Source: Prorocentrum cordatum (taxonomy: Eukaryota > Sar > Dinophyceae > Prorocentrales > Prorocentraceae). Taken from it: a stretch of DNA of 64,000 nt. The notes under the pieces were generated by a model that worked only from the letters and a program-made list of their open reading frames with translations, was not told the DNA's origin and did no database searches. Position numbers and translations under genes: made by a program. Positions 8,755-18,468 of the stretch are shown here, in pieces. The stretch covers positions 57,501 to 121,500 of the forward strand of contig CAUYUJ010003947.1 in assembly GCA_963575745.1 (NCBI GenBank), read 5' to 3'. Numbering within the stretch: position 1 is the first letter of the stretch; each line of letters starts with the position of its first letter.

Positions 8755-9411
8755 GTGGCGTCGACACAGCAGTCGCTGCAGGCAACCGGTTGGCCCAACG
8801 AGCATCACACCGACATCGATGCGATCTACCAACAACACCGGTCCGACCAACGCAGGCTCAGAGGCGAGCTAATAAGATTGCGCGGGAGAAACAAGATCAG
8901 CTACACCATAGCCCACTACTCCCTCACGAACAGCAAGCCTCAGACCGTGATCCGCCAGGGACCACGGTCGACGCCGAAGCCCACCTGGGTAAGCCCTTCT
9001 CATCAGACTGGATGCACCGAAGTGAGACGTCCCCTTAACCACCGCACCCGAGAAAGAGGGCGACGGGACGTCGCACACCAGTACATTTTCATTCCTCACG
9101 CCAGAGGAAGCCGATCGTCTGCTGCAGCAGATCCGAACATCAGACAAATTCTTCGCGCGCGCAGTTCTGGGACCGACCAACACATGTTACCCAGAACGCG
9201 AGACCCTCAATCCCAATCTTCCGTCGCACAGCCAAGCTTACCAAGCTCACGCCAGGACACACACACAGTACAATCTACAAGCTCGGACTGGACGGTGTGA
9301 AATGTTCCTGGAACGTCGCGCAGGCCACTCGACCCAGCCGACACTGTAGTCTGGCTCCGCGCCGCTATCTCTGATGTTAACGATATTGCGGCCACACCCA
9401 CGCTCAGGGAG
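8755..9411 (+). pseudogene. broken coding island upstream of family E copy 1, unrecognised
   Basis: Coding-like peptides occur in successive frames: one around 9095-9170 with LTPEEADRLLQQIRTSDKFF and one around 9258-9320 with IYKLGLDGVKCSWNVAQ. No single frame carries the whole, so either introns or frameshifts are present. They precede copy E1 directly and may be its N-terminal part. I do not recognise the family. Confidence 0.35.
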
Positions 9412-10056
9412 TTGTGCACCGCACAGATCTCAGGCGCTGCACCCACAAATCAAAACCGCTTCTCAGGCGGACCATGCACGGAACAACAAAAAGCGAAAGA
9501 GAGCGCCATAAAATTGACAAGAAGACGCCTCCCGCGAATAGCTCGACGACAACCTCACGGACGCTTTCACTGCCGTGTTTCGTCCCAATTCCGCATTGTC
9601 CAAATGCAAGGCGCCATGAAGTTCCTAGGACGCCACGGCACAACAGTCGGAAAGCCCAGGCCAACGGCAACGTTCGGCATCAAGCCAACCGACGCCCCAT
9701 TGGTCCGCTCTACCCCCGGGCAAGGAGGCATCCAGTTCGACATCCGCTCCCACGGCACCAAAGGGCCTCCGCCCAGTGATTACATCATTGTGCGGTACCT
9801 GGATGGTCACCAGGCCATCCTTCAAGAGGCGTACAACACCTCAATGAAGCACAAAGGGTATGGTGTTGTCCGAGCGGACAAACGAGTGGGGATCAGAGTC
9901 AAGCCTGACACCCGAGAAGTGAAGCAAGTCGCCATCGAACTACGGGGAACTGACGCCGCGCTCGCCAGCACGAAGTCCCGCATCACGGGGAGCGAGCCGC
10001 AGAGCCCCCCCAGGATGCAAATTGACAAGGTCCTCGCATACGTCAAGTGGCGTTGA
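9412..10056 (+). CDS. unrecognised protein family E, copy 1
   Basis: This open frame of about 215 residues is in fact open further upstream, to about 9315 (VVWLRAAISDVNDIAATPTL). Its segment at about 9670-9945 (FGIKPTDAP ... GPPPSDYIIVRYLDGHQ ... RVGIRVK) aligns by eye with copy E2 at 25516-25790 over about 91 residues at roughly half identity. There are no obvious transmembrane segments or known catalytic motifs. The conserved block is rich in G, P, D and aromatic residues. Being repeated near other mobile DNA, it may belong to an uncharacterised mobile element or a recent gene family. Function unknown. Confidence 0.5.
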   Translation: MCTAQISGAAPTNQNRFSGGPCTEQQKAKESAIKLTRRRLPRIARRQPHGRFHCRVSSQFRIVQMQGAMKFLGRHGTTVGKPRPTATFGIKPTDAPLVRSTPGQGGIQFDIRSHGTKGPPPSDYIIVRYLDGHQAILQEAYNTSMKHKGYGVVRADKRVGIRVKPDTREVKQVAIELRGTDAALASTKSRITGSEPQSPPRMQIDKVLAYVKWR

Positions 10057-10394
10057 AATCCAACACACAAGTTGGGATGAAGTGGCAGCCCCGAGGGACA
10101 AGCGAAGTGACGGTTGGCATGTTTGCGCCCGCCGTTGCGTCGCCCAGGTCCGCCACGCCACTCGGCAGCACTATGACGCCCGCCGCCGTGTTTGGCACCG
10201 AGCGCGCCCCAGGGCACTGGGCGAGCGCGGCACAGGGCCTCATTGGCCTACTGCATGCTCACACATACGCCTACAGATGCACACCCTGGGACGCGAACCC
10301 AGAAAGCTTCGAGTGTGAGAGATTTCGCCGCCAACCACTATACTACAAGGCATTTGCGCGCTCTAAATGGCGCAGGCAGTCACTCGCAGTTTAG
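10047..10394 (+). CDS. unrecognised open frame following E1
   Basis: Encodes about 115 residues (starting MALKSNTQVGMKWQPRG), overlapping the end of E1 in another frame. Its composition is protein-like rather than repeat-like (GMFAPAVASPRSATPLGS, then AYRCTPWDANPESFECERF). It may be the C-terminal part of the same gene after a frameshift near 10040. No family recognised. Confidence 0.3.
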   Translation: MALKSNTQVGMKWQPRGTSEVTVGMFAPAVASPRSATPLGSTMTPAAVFGTERAPGHWASAAQGLIGLLHAHTYAYRCTPWDANPESFECERFRRQPLYYKAFARSKWRRQSLAV

Positions 10395-10498
10395 AGCCCG
10401 TTTCGCCCAAGACGCGCTTCTGATGCAGCGCGGAAAATCGGGCCACCGTCCCGTCCGCCCCAGGCAGCCCACCTGGGCTGCCAGGAGCGCGTCTTGAG

Positions 10499-10860
10499 AC
10501 CCTCTGAAAATGCCTCTTGGGCAGTCTTGGAGCGATCTCGGGGGCCTCTTGGGCCGTTTTGGAGCGTCGGGAAGCCGAAAAGGCGAGAAGGCCAGAATCT
10601 GGCAAAACCTAAAGAATAACTCAGTAGTTTGCTTATTGGGGCTTGGAGGCCTCTTGGAGCGTAGTGGAAGCGTCTTGGGCCGTCTGGAGGCCATCTGGAG
10701 CGGCTTGAAGCAGTCCTTCGGACATTCGGAGCCTGCTTGGACCGTCTTGGAGGACTCCTGGGGCCCTGTTGGCCCGTCTCTTGGCCCCGAAAAAAGTCGC
10801 GCGAAAAGACGCGGGCGAGCCCAGAAGGCAGGTGGGAAGCCTTGGGAGATTTGAGAGCTA
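10499..10860 (+). repeat. degenerate CTTGG/GGAGC repeat, locus 1
   Basis: Words such as TCTTGGAGCGATCTCGGGGG recur with a loose period of 10-30 bp. A core with GAGCGTCGGGAAGCCGAAAA at 10561 is matched at 45086 (GAGCGTCGGGAAACCGAAAG). Similar tracts lie at 35000, 43570, 44985 and, inverted, 49985. No coding role is evident. Confidence 0.6.
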
Positions 10861-10986
10861 GGAGTCTGGGCCCTGAAAGAATCCTCAGGATTGAGGATTG
10901 AGGCTCAGGGGACGATGCAAAGGACCTGATGATACACCAACTCGTGCCTCAGGGCACGGTGGCGGATGCCGACGCTTCGTCTCCGA

Positions 10987-11159
10987 GAGGGGGGGGGGGG
11001 AGGAGGACGGAGGCCAGAGGATGGAGAGAGGAGGACCGAGGACAGGGAACGGATGATAGAGAAGGGGGAGGAGGAGTTGGAGAAGGAGGAGGAGGGGAGG
11101 CGCAGGAGGAGGAGGAGGAGCAGGAGGAGCAGGAGGAGGAGGAGGACGAGGAGGAGGAG

Positions 11160-11194
<35 letters not shown>

Positions 11195-11210
11195 GAGGAG
11201 GAGGAGGAGG
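10987..11210. repeat. (GAG)n array abutting the LINE 5' end
   Basis: GGA triplets with G-runs; it ends exactly where the DinoSL sequence starts (11211). A second GAG array lies at the other end of the LINE (16217). Confidence 0.95.
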
Positions 11211-11232
11211 TCCGTAGCCATTTTGGCTCAAG
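11211..11232 (+). other. dinoflagellate spliced-leader (DinoSL) relic
   Basis: All 22 positions match the DinoSL consensus (starts TCCGTAGCC, ends GGCTCAAG). It is followed by GCTAAACG, not by the GT donor of an SL RNA gene, so it is the exonic leader captured in a cDNA. This shows that the LINE RNA was trans-spliced before reverse transcription. Relict leaders in integrated cDNAs are established for dinoflagellates. Confidence 0.93.
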
Positions 11233-11402
11233 GCTAAACGTTGTGAAGGACTATAGACGTCCGAGAATCAGCGATTAGCTTTGGTCCCTGTCTCCGCAGG
11301 TGGCCCAAGCTGCCTTTCTGTGGCCACCAGGGGCCCTCGCGCTTTCCGCGCCCTGTTCCCAGTCTCTGCCTTTCGGGTGCGGCTACCAGGTAGCCGCGAG
11401 GC

Positions 11403-12491
11403 ATGGCTGCGAACGTTCTTCATGATGAAGCTGCGCGACTGGCGGCTGAGATCGACGCCATGGCAACCTTCCCGTCGCAGGTGTCCCAGGTGCCGTCCCC
11501 TGCTCGTGCTGGTGTTCCTGCTGGCGGTGGTGGTGGGGTCAAGCGCCCGAGTGAACTCGGTCACGGAGGTCGTGAACACAATGACTTTGAGATCTGTGGG
11601 GAAGGAGATTCGGACCTCAAAGCGTATATCGACCAGATGCGCGACTCCCTCACGCAGGACCCGTCGCAGATGCAGACATCTGTCAACGCCACTTTGGCTT
11701 CGACAGCGATTTCGGTCACTAATTCATGCACGGCACTATCGACCCAAGTGGAGCGACGGTTGGCACCATTGGAGGCGACGGTGCGCTACCACACATCCCA
11801 GATTGCTGAAGTTATGGCGGAGATCAAGCACCTGCGCACAGAGCTTGGCGTGGCCAAGAGTTCGACTCCAGCCCCACCTCCGACCTTGGCTGGCTCGAAC
11901 TTCGATCGCTCGCCTGACCCGACGATCATCGTGCTGCGCTGCCAATCCCTCGTGTCTAAGGAAGGTATCAAAGAGATGGCAAGACACTGGCTGGCGCAAG
12001 GTGCAATCAATGATGACCAATGGGAGATCCACGGCGACCCGTCCAGCAAGAGGTACCTCATCAAGTTCAAAGGGGCGGTCAACTATGCGAGCCGTCTGGT
12101 CAACCAATCTCTGGGTCTACTCAAACCTCCCCAGCCTGGCGGGTCGTGGAACAAGTTGTACTGCGTCAACATCGAGAGAGTTCGAGTGGAAGTGTATGCT
12201 GGACCAGATAAGTCCCCCTGTCAGATCAAGCGTGCGATTGCCTGCAAGAGAGCGAAGACAGCCTTCAACGTGCTGTACCCTGATCGGAAGATCTTCATCA
12301 ACCGCGAGAAGGGCGTCCTCTCGTACCAGTGGAAGGAGCTGCTGGAGATCACGCCGCGCACGGACGACGTCCCGTACCTGCGGTGGAAGCCGCGCAACCT
12401 CGCGGACCTCGGCTTCGACCTGGAGTCGCTCCGCACGAAGGTCACTGAGTCCCTGGCAGGGAATGAGGATGACTCTGAGCGGTGCGTTTAG
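11403..12491 (+). CDS. LINE ORF1 (RNA-binding protein-like)
   Basis: Intact 362-residue frame. The N-terminal region is Gly/Pro-rich (about residues 30-60). A likely coiled coil follows at about residues 113-152 (VERRLAPLEATVRYHTSQI, then MAEIKHLRTEL), and then an RRM-like block from about residue 174 (TIIVLRCQSLVSKEGIKEMA; RYLIKFKGAVNYA) and a basic C-terminal part (CKRAKTAFNVLYPDRKIFIN). This order is that of L1-type ORF1 proteins, which coat LINE RNA. The first ATG after the leader is at 11403, 170 bp downstream of it. The end overlaps the start of ORF2 by 29 bp, suggesting coupled translation. Confidence 0.75.
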   Translation: MAANVLHDEAARLAAEIDAMATFPSQVSQVPSPARAGVPAGGGGGVKRPSELGHGGREHNDFEICGEGDSDLKAYIDQMRDSLTQDPSQMQTSVNATLASTAISVTNSCTALSTQVERRLAPLEATVRYHTSQIAEVMAEIKHLRTELGVAKSSTPAPPPTLAGSNFDRSPDPTIIVLRCQSLVSKEGIKEMARHWLAQGAINDDQWEIHGDPSSKRYLIKFKGAVNYASRLVNQSLGLLKPPQPGGSWNKLYCVNIERVRVEVYAGPDKSPCQIKRAIACKRAKTAFNVLYPDRKIFINREKGVLSYQWKELLEITPRTDDVPYLRWKPRNLADLGFDLESLRTKVTESLAGNEDDSERCV

Positions 12492-15400
12492 CATTTTGCA
12501 CGCGCTCTGGAGCGGGCAGAATCGCTCTGCAACGCCTGTGCGCTTGGCGACGTGGAACGCCAATGCCCTGATGCATCACAAGCCGTCTCTCCGCACGAGA
12601 AAGCAGAAATTTCTCGCCTCTCTGTTGCAGCCAGGCGCTATAGCTGCGATTCAGGAAGTGCACGGGACCCAACATTATCTAGAAGATTTTAGACATACGT
12701 TTAATTCCCCTTTCCAGTTCACCTCTTCCTTCGTTCCTCCTGACTCCCCTGCTTCAGAACTGGAGGTGTCGCTACCTTGTTCCCCGTTTTCCAGAGGTCT
12801 GAGGTTCGGCAACAGCTTTTTGGATTCCCCCTCCCCCTCGTCACGTATGACCCCATCGTTCCTGGACGAGTTCTACACACGAAAATCAGGTCTCAAGATG
12901 GTCGCTCGTGGATATCCCACTACAACGTACATAATCATGATTTGAACGTGCAGGAGAGACGTGCTGTTTCTCACAAAATACGTGCGGAGTACGCCTTGAG
13001 CCAGGAGAGGCCGCATGAGAGGCTCCTCTTCGTCGCGGGCGACTTCAACTTTAGTCATCTTTCTCCTCTGCCTCTCGTTCCTGACCCTGAAGCGGCTCCT
13101 CCTGTTCCTCCTGCCCCTGCCCCTCGTGAATGGCGAGACGCTCTCGGACCTTTGGTTGAAATTCAGCTGGAGGCCCCGACCCACTTCCATCCTGGTACCA
13201 AAATGCTCACGTTTATCGACAGAATCTTCACCTCGGCCCCTGGTTGGGTCATCACGCAACATGCTTCTGGAGGCCAGGTCCCACAGGATCCCGTAGTGCT
13301 GCAAGCGAAGGAGATCTCCGACCATGCCCCCGTTTGCGTCTGTTTACAGGTTCGCGAGAGGACCCCGCCCGACCAGCGCCCGATCCCCCGCGAGATTTTC
13401 AAGTCAGTGGAGCACGCCAAGTTTCTTGCGTCTGCTTGGGAGATCGCCCCGCCGCCGGCCGACATGAGCCAACCGCAGATTCATGCTTACCTGAAAATGC
13501 TGATGCATGAAGCCGCACGACACGCACGAGATAGCATCATAGTACATAAGCCGAACAGCATCACTGCAAAGTTCCTGATTGTCAGAAGCTGTGCGCGGGC
13601 GGTCTTCCAGAACGACTGTGCGCTGGCGGCCAAGCTCTTACGTGCTCACCCTCTGGCCAGAGAGCACCTTGATGTACAGCATGAGGTGCACACTGTCGCT
13701 CTTCGTTTGCCGCAGGAGTTTTCTGTGTTGTCGAGCGCCCTGCATCATGAAGCCGCAAAGCGTTTTCGAGCTGAAATCCGTCAGCGAGCTGAGCGGGAGT
13801 CCGATTACCACCGGAGGAGCAAACTCAAAAAGCAGCAGCGTAGGTCGACGAAGATGCAGCAGCTGTGGCCCCCTTTTGACAAGCGCATGTACCTTGCAGG
13901 CGTTCGCCTCGACAACGGCTCGTTAGTGCAAGAGCCCTTACAGATGCTACAACAGCTCGGTGCCCATTGGCGCAAGGTCTTCACGGCGAAGCCCTTTCTG
14001 GCTGAGCAGGCCGCTAACCTCCTGCAGCGCCACGCCCCGAAGTTGCCGCAGCTAGAGTTACCGCCGCCGAGCAGCCACACTCTTCGGAAAATCCTGGACC
14101 GCGTTCGCCCCACGGCCCCTGGCCCTGATAACCTACCCTACGAGGCGTGGAAAAATGCCCCCATGGGAATCGAGATCCTGACGGACAGTACGAGGTGGAT
14201 GCTCGGAGGCTTTTCACTTGGTGCTGACTTCAACGCCATCCTTGGGGTTTTCGCGCCGAAGGGCGAAGAGGACGACGACGGCAATGGTGCGATCAGAAGT
14301 GCTACGAACACCCGTCCCCTTGGGCTGAAAAAACGCCGATAACAAGTTGATCACCGCTGCTTGTTGCTATGCATTGGGCCGCGCCGTGCCACAGGGTCTC
14401 GACGAGATCCAAAAAGGTTTTGTTGCGGGGGGGAATTTCGGTGACAACATTATCGACCTGGATGTTCGAGCACGCACCTACAGTATGCATGAGCCCTCGT
14501 TGCACCCGGTGTTGGTCGGGTACGATTTCGGCCAGGCCTCCCCGTCCGTCAGCCAGCAGTGGATGTTGATGGTTCTGGCATCGCTGCCGATCCCAAGGGC
14601 CTTGACAGACTTTTTCGAGCTTATCTACGTCGATGTCTCTTGTTGGGGCAAAATAGGGCATATTCACCAGTTTCTATTTCATATAACAAGTGGTATGATC
14701 CAGGGGTGCCCAGGCTCTGGCCTTCTGTTCGCGTTGTCCATGGACCCCTTCCTCCAGGCCTTCAGGGAGAAAATCGACGCCCCTGACAGAGGTATCACTC
14801 GTGCCTGTGCGGACGACGTAGGCATGGCCCTTCGTCGCTTGGCTTACGTGATGCACGCGTTCCAAGTTTTCGAGTTGGCCAGGCACATTGCGCATTTGAA
14901 GATCAAGAGCTCTAAATGCACGATTGTCCCTATTGGTGGCCCATTGACGGCCAGACTCAAGTTCTATATCAAAGCCTGGCTACTCGGCAATATACCTGAC
15001 TGGAAGGCTTTTAAGATAGAGGACGCCCTCGGCTACTTAGGGATGCTCCTCGGTCCTGCCGTCACTCCTGAGGACCCTTGGAAGAAACCTATCGCTAAGT
15101 ACATCAGCAGAGCCCACTCCATCGGCGCCCTGGGGAGCTCCTCCGAGGTCTCGGCTGGCCTATATCGGTCGCGTGCGTTATCTGTCCTATCTTACGTTGC
15201 TCAATTCCTCCCTCCCCCTCGTCGCCTTCAACATGATGAGTATTGCGTCTTCCCTCGGCTCCTGAAGATACAGCATCGTGCGTGGACTAATGCTGACTGG
15301 CATAATCTTGGGCAATGGGGTGGGCCCAAGCTTGGCAGTGTACAGGCGATGTGTCACGCGTCCCTCATGCGGGCCGCTATTTGCACTTTTACCTCTTGGA

Positions 15401-16176
15401 GCGCGGGAGTGGACCTCCTATTCCGCGAGGCTGAGGAACTATTACCCTTGGTCCGCTCGATTGCGCGAACTCAGTGGCCGTCTCACTGGAAGAGCCCCCC
15501 GTATGCGTTCAATCTCCTGGAGGCCTCCGAGGGATTCCTGCTGAACCCCAACCTGTCGCAGGCTGGCACCAGAGCTCTACAGGCCCTTAAAGACGTTCAA
15601 GCCGCGTTTCCCGACAAGCCCCTGAGGTCCCTCAAGCCCCAAAGGATCTTCACTCGTGCCCTTACTGAACAGCTTTATCCTGACAGACTTCAGCACACTT
15701 TTCGGCGACGGTTATTGGGGGCCAGACCCGATTGCAAGAGCATCATCGACTCCGTCGATTGGGAAAAAGTTCGTGAAGTGATCGCCTCCCTCCCCCCCTC
15801 TTGGAGATCCGCCGTCCTCAAGACTCTCGGGGGCTGTTGGTGCACCAGTAATAGGTCCCAGGGATCCGCGAAATGTGTCCTGGGTTGCCCGAATGGCGCC
15901 GACAGTTTTTGGCACTACTGGACCTGCCCTGTCTTCTTCTGGCTTCTGGAAGCTGGTGTCGGTCACATCATAGAGGGCGAGCCAATTGCCCGTCTCGGCA
16001 TCTGGCGCCCTGCGAGGGAAGCCTTCAGAGTGCCAGTTTTCGCATTCTACTTGTACAATGCATTGCATGTTCTGCCCCTCTCTTCTGAGGGTACTCTCTC
16101 GATGTCGCAGGCCGGGTCCGTGCTGCCGACAGTTCGATTTCAGGTCGAGCGGTCGAGCTGCACCACCGCGTCGTAG
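12463..16176 (+). pseudogene. LINE ORF2: APE endonuclease-reverse transcriptase-CCHC, two 1-bp frameshifts
   Basis: Endonuclease motifs are all present: LATWNANAL (12544), IQEVHGT (12649), VAGDFNF (13032), FIDRIF (about 13215) and ISDHAPV (13314). Reverse transcriptase motifs are GPDNLPYEAW, FAPKG and RPLGLK before the break, motif A YDFGQASPSV (Asp at 14524), motif B QGCPGSGLLF, and motif C CADD at 14806-14817 in place of FADD. A zinc knuckle CVLGCPNGADSFWHYWTC lies near the C-terminus. The frame changes at about 12758 (one A apparently lost, just before TGGVATLF) and at the six-A run 14328-14333 (one A apparently gained, just before the sequence for KLITAA). The protein would otherwise be about 1235 residues. 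The homopolymer sites could also be assembly errors. Confidence 0.85.
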
Positions 16177-16216
16177 AGCTGGCGGGGGACTCGGTGCGCC
16201 ACCCTGCTACGCTCGA

Positions 16217-16511
16217 GGAGGAGGAGGAGGAGGAGGGAGGAGGAGGAGGAGGAGGAGGGAGTAGGAGAAGGAGGAGGAGGAGGAGGAGGAGCTGGAGGAG
16301 GAGGAGGAGGAGGGGAGGAGGAGAAGAGGAGGAGGAGGAGGAGCAGGAGGAGGAGGAGGAGGAGAGGAGGGAGGAGGAGGAGGAGGAGGAGCAGGAGGAG
16401 CAGGAGGAGCAGGAGGAGGAGGAGCAGGAGGAGCAGGAGGAGCAGGAGGAGCAGGAGGAGCAGGAGGAGGAGGAGGTGGAGGAGGAGGAGGAGGAGGAGG
16501 AACAGGAGGGG
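16217..16511. repeat. (GAG)n array at the LINE 3' end
   Basis: GGA triplets with AGC interruptions (GGAGCAGGAGGAGCAGGA). Poly-Glu and poly-Leu frames here are artefacts. Confidence 0.95.
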
Positions 16512-16549
16512 GCCGGCGGATTTTGACGGCGACGGCGACGACGGGCCCA

Positions 16550-16640
16550 GGCTCGTGGGCGCTGCGGAAGGTCGTGCAGGCCCTGCCGCGGGAGCGGCGG
16601 CCGAAGGCGTGGCTCTTCGGCCACATCCACGAGGCACCCT
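16550..16640 (+). CDS. metallophosphoesterase-like exon (GHIHE motif)
   Basis: The frame reads GSWALRKVVQALPRERRPKA then WLFGHIHEAPFGPF. GHIHE (16619-16633) is the C-terminal metal-binding His motif of calcineurin-like phosphoesterases of the MPPED type, where it follows a helix of this kind. A possible acceptor CCCAG ends at 16550. It would pair with the exon at 6280-6336 across a 10.2-kb intron holding the LINE; the exact splice phase is not resolved. The 3' end of the coding region is lost in the CTCGAGG repeat that follows. Confidence 0.6.
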
Positions 16641-16654
16641 TCGGCCCGTTCGCC

Positions 16655-16850
16655 GTCGAGGGCTCTGGGCTCGAGGCTCGAGGAGCGCTGAGCTCGAGGG
16701 GTCGAGGACCGACCGAGTTCGAGGATCGAGGCTCGAGGACCGAGGGCCCAGGATCGAGGCTTGAAGCTCGAAGCGCTCGTCGTCGAAGTTATCAAGGCTC
16801 GAGGATCGAAGAGTCGAAGAGGTGGGTTGGAGGATCCAGGATCGAGTCGG
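16655..16850 (+). repeat. CTCGAGGATCGAGG minisatellite
   Basis: Words built on TCGAGG, ATCGAGG and GACCGAGG recur at irregular 8-15 bp spacing. They are readable as RSRLEDR-type peptides in every frame, so the open frames are not informative. Confidence 0.6.
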
Positions 16851-16989
16851 CGTTTCACAGTTTTCAGCCTCGGGGGCTCACGTGGGCCCGCAGGGCCGTC
16901 AGAAACCGGTCCGGGATCAGAACACTGGCCAAGGTGGACTCTGGGAGGGATCTCCAGACCCGTTTTAATCAGATTTCGCTTGGGACGAG

Positions 16990-17160
16990 GAGAGAAGGAG
17001 GAGGAGGAGGAGGAGGAGGAGGAGGAGGAGGAGAGGAGGGAGGAGGGAGGAGGGAGGAGGAGAGGAGGAGGAGGAGGAGGTCAAGGAGGAGGGTGAAGGA
17101 GGGGGAGGAGGAGGAGGACGGAGGATGGAGGAGGAGGAGGAGGAGGAGGAGGAGGAGGTT
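16990..17160. repeat. (GAG)n array
   Basis: Interrupted GGA triplets; open frames through it are artefacts. Confidence 0.95.
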
Positions 17161-17324
17161 CGAGGGCCCAGATTCTTGGAGTCTCGCGGTGACCTTCTTG
17201 CGGGTTCCGAGTGGGCACTTGTGGCCACGGCCTGACGCAGCTCGAAGCATCGGTCGGGACGGTGTTTTAGGAGGTGTTCGGGGAGTTGCGTTACGCGAAC
17301 ATGGTCCTCGTCGAAAGCGTAGTC
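17161..17324. other. possible exon, strand uncertain
   Basis: Between two GAG arrays the minus strand reads YAFDEDHVRVTQLPEHLLKH and continues for about 50 residues without low-complexity bias. The plus strand offers FGELRYANMVLVESV. I cannot decide which, if either, is real. Confidence 0.25.
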
Positions 17325-17830
17325 CCAAGGAGGAGGAGGAGGAGGAGGAGGAGGAGGATCAGGAGGAGGAGGAGGAGGAAGAAGAAGGAGGAGGAGGAAG
17401 GGGAGGAGGGGGAGCGGAGGTCGGGGGAGCGGAGGAGGGAGGCACTTTCCCCTCCCTATCATTCCCCGTTCCCGCTCCCTCCCCGATTCCCCTTCCCTTC
17501 CTCCCTCTCCCTCCATCCCCCTCCCTCCCCTTCCCCTCCCCCTCCTCCCCCTCCCTTCCCCTCACCTGCTCTCTTCCATTTCCCTCCCCTCGTTCCTCTC
17601 CCTCCTCTCCTCTCTTCCCTCTCCTCCCTCACCTCCCTCTCCTCCTCCCTCTCTCTTCCCCATCCCCCCCTCCCTGTCCATCTTCAGGGGAGGCGGGCGA
17701 GGGAGAAGAGTGGGAGAAACAGCAACTGGAAGAGGAGCAGGAAGGGCGGCGGCGATGACGACGAGGGAGAAGGCAGAGGAGGAGAAGGAGGAGGAGAAGG
17801 AGGAGAAGGAGGAGGAGCAGCAGCAGCAGA
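17325..17830. repeat. (GAG)n, CCCTCC-rich and (GAG)n block
   Basis: GAG triplets (17325-17425), a long pyrimidine-rich CCCTCC tract (17445-17690) and GAG again (17755-17820). Strong strand asymmetry; no gene. Confidence 0.9.
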
Positions 17831-18261
17831 AGCATAAGAGAGAGCCAATATGGTCTACTGTGTGGCATCTGCAGGTCTCTTACCCAACGTCGTAAGATGC
17901 GTTCGACAGGGTGACGTCTCCACCAGCCCGCATTGTGCAGTGCGGCTCCGAGTGTCACACAGGCCGTCATCCGTTGAGCTCCCCACCTTAAGGTTACCAG
18001 TTTTCTCTCGATCTCGTCCTGAGGGTTCTGATTGGAACCAGACCTTGGAGGTGGTCAAGCAAGTTTCCCAGCCCAGCGACTTCGCCAATACGTTTCTGTG
18101 TGACTGGGCGGACCCAGAGCTCCCGACCCCTGTCCCCAGGGGTGTTTGGGTCGTCCCGGGTAAGTTTGGATGGCCCTGGAACCCCACAGGAGGCCCCGGA
18201 GGCCGAGGTCTAAGAAAAAACGCCCAGATTGAAAATTTGCATGGTCGTCGGAGATTTGGGT
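17831..18261 (+). other. unassigned; possible exon with donor at 18161
   Basis: A frame with DWNQTLEVVKQVSQPSDFAN and then CDWADPELPTPVPRGVW runs into GTCCCGG|GTAAGTTT, a good 5' splice site. No family recognised and no partner exon found. Confidence 0.25.
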
Positions 18262-18424
18262 TTAAGTCAGGCCTGCCCCTCTACAGGAGAAATATTCAAA
18301 AATAGGTTAAGAAACGAGTCTGGGGACGATCTGTTTTTCACTAAGTTTGACTATGTTTGCACAGTTCTGAGTCTTGTTCATGCTTCGCCCAAAAATCTGC
18401 CTGTGGGAGGGCATGCCCGACCTG
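18262..18424 (+). mobile_element. family A TIR element, copy A4
   Basis: It begins TTAAGTCAGGCC and ends GGGCATGCCCGACCT. The interior AGGAGAAATATTCAAAAATA and GGGGACGAT tracts match A1-A3. It shows the uninterrupted TTAAGTC site into which B1 inserted in copy A1. It is non-coding. Confidence 0.7.
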
Positions 18425-18468
18425 ACTCTGGGGCTGCTCTGACCTTGGTATCGCTCGGACGTGTGCAT

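Larger units (their letters stand above)
11211..16216 (+). mobile_element. full-length LINE retrotransposon with a DinoSL at its 5' end
   Basis: It consists of the spliced-leader sequence, a 5' UTR of about 170 bp, ORF1 (11403-12491), ORF2 (12463-16176, APE endonuclease plus reverse transcriptase plus CCHC) and a short 3' region of about 40 bp. Both flanks are (GAG)n, which suggests insertion into a GAG array or strong preference for such a target. Only two single-base frameshifts disrupt it, so the copy is recent. It lies in sense orientation inside the inferred phosphoesterase intron. A poly(A) tail and a target duplication are not visible, perhaps hidden by the arrays. Confidence 0.85.

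Noticed and set aside
8755-9300. Intact 181-residue gene in the frame starting MASTQQSLQATG
   Set aside because: Better coding character switches to other frames at about 9090 and 9260, so this frame as a whole is not the likely product.
11211-11290. SL RNA gene
   Set aside because: The leader matches exactly, but it is not followed by a GT donor and there is no recognisable Sm-site structure; a LINE 5' UTR and ORF1 follow, so it is a cDNA relic.
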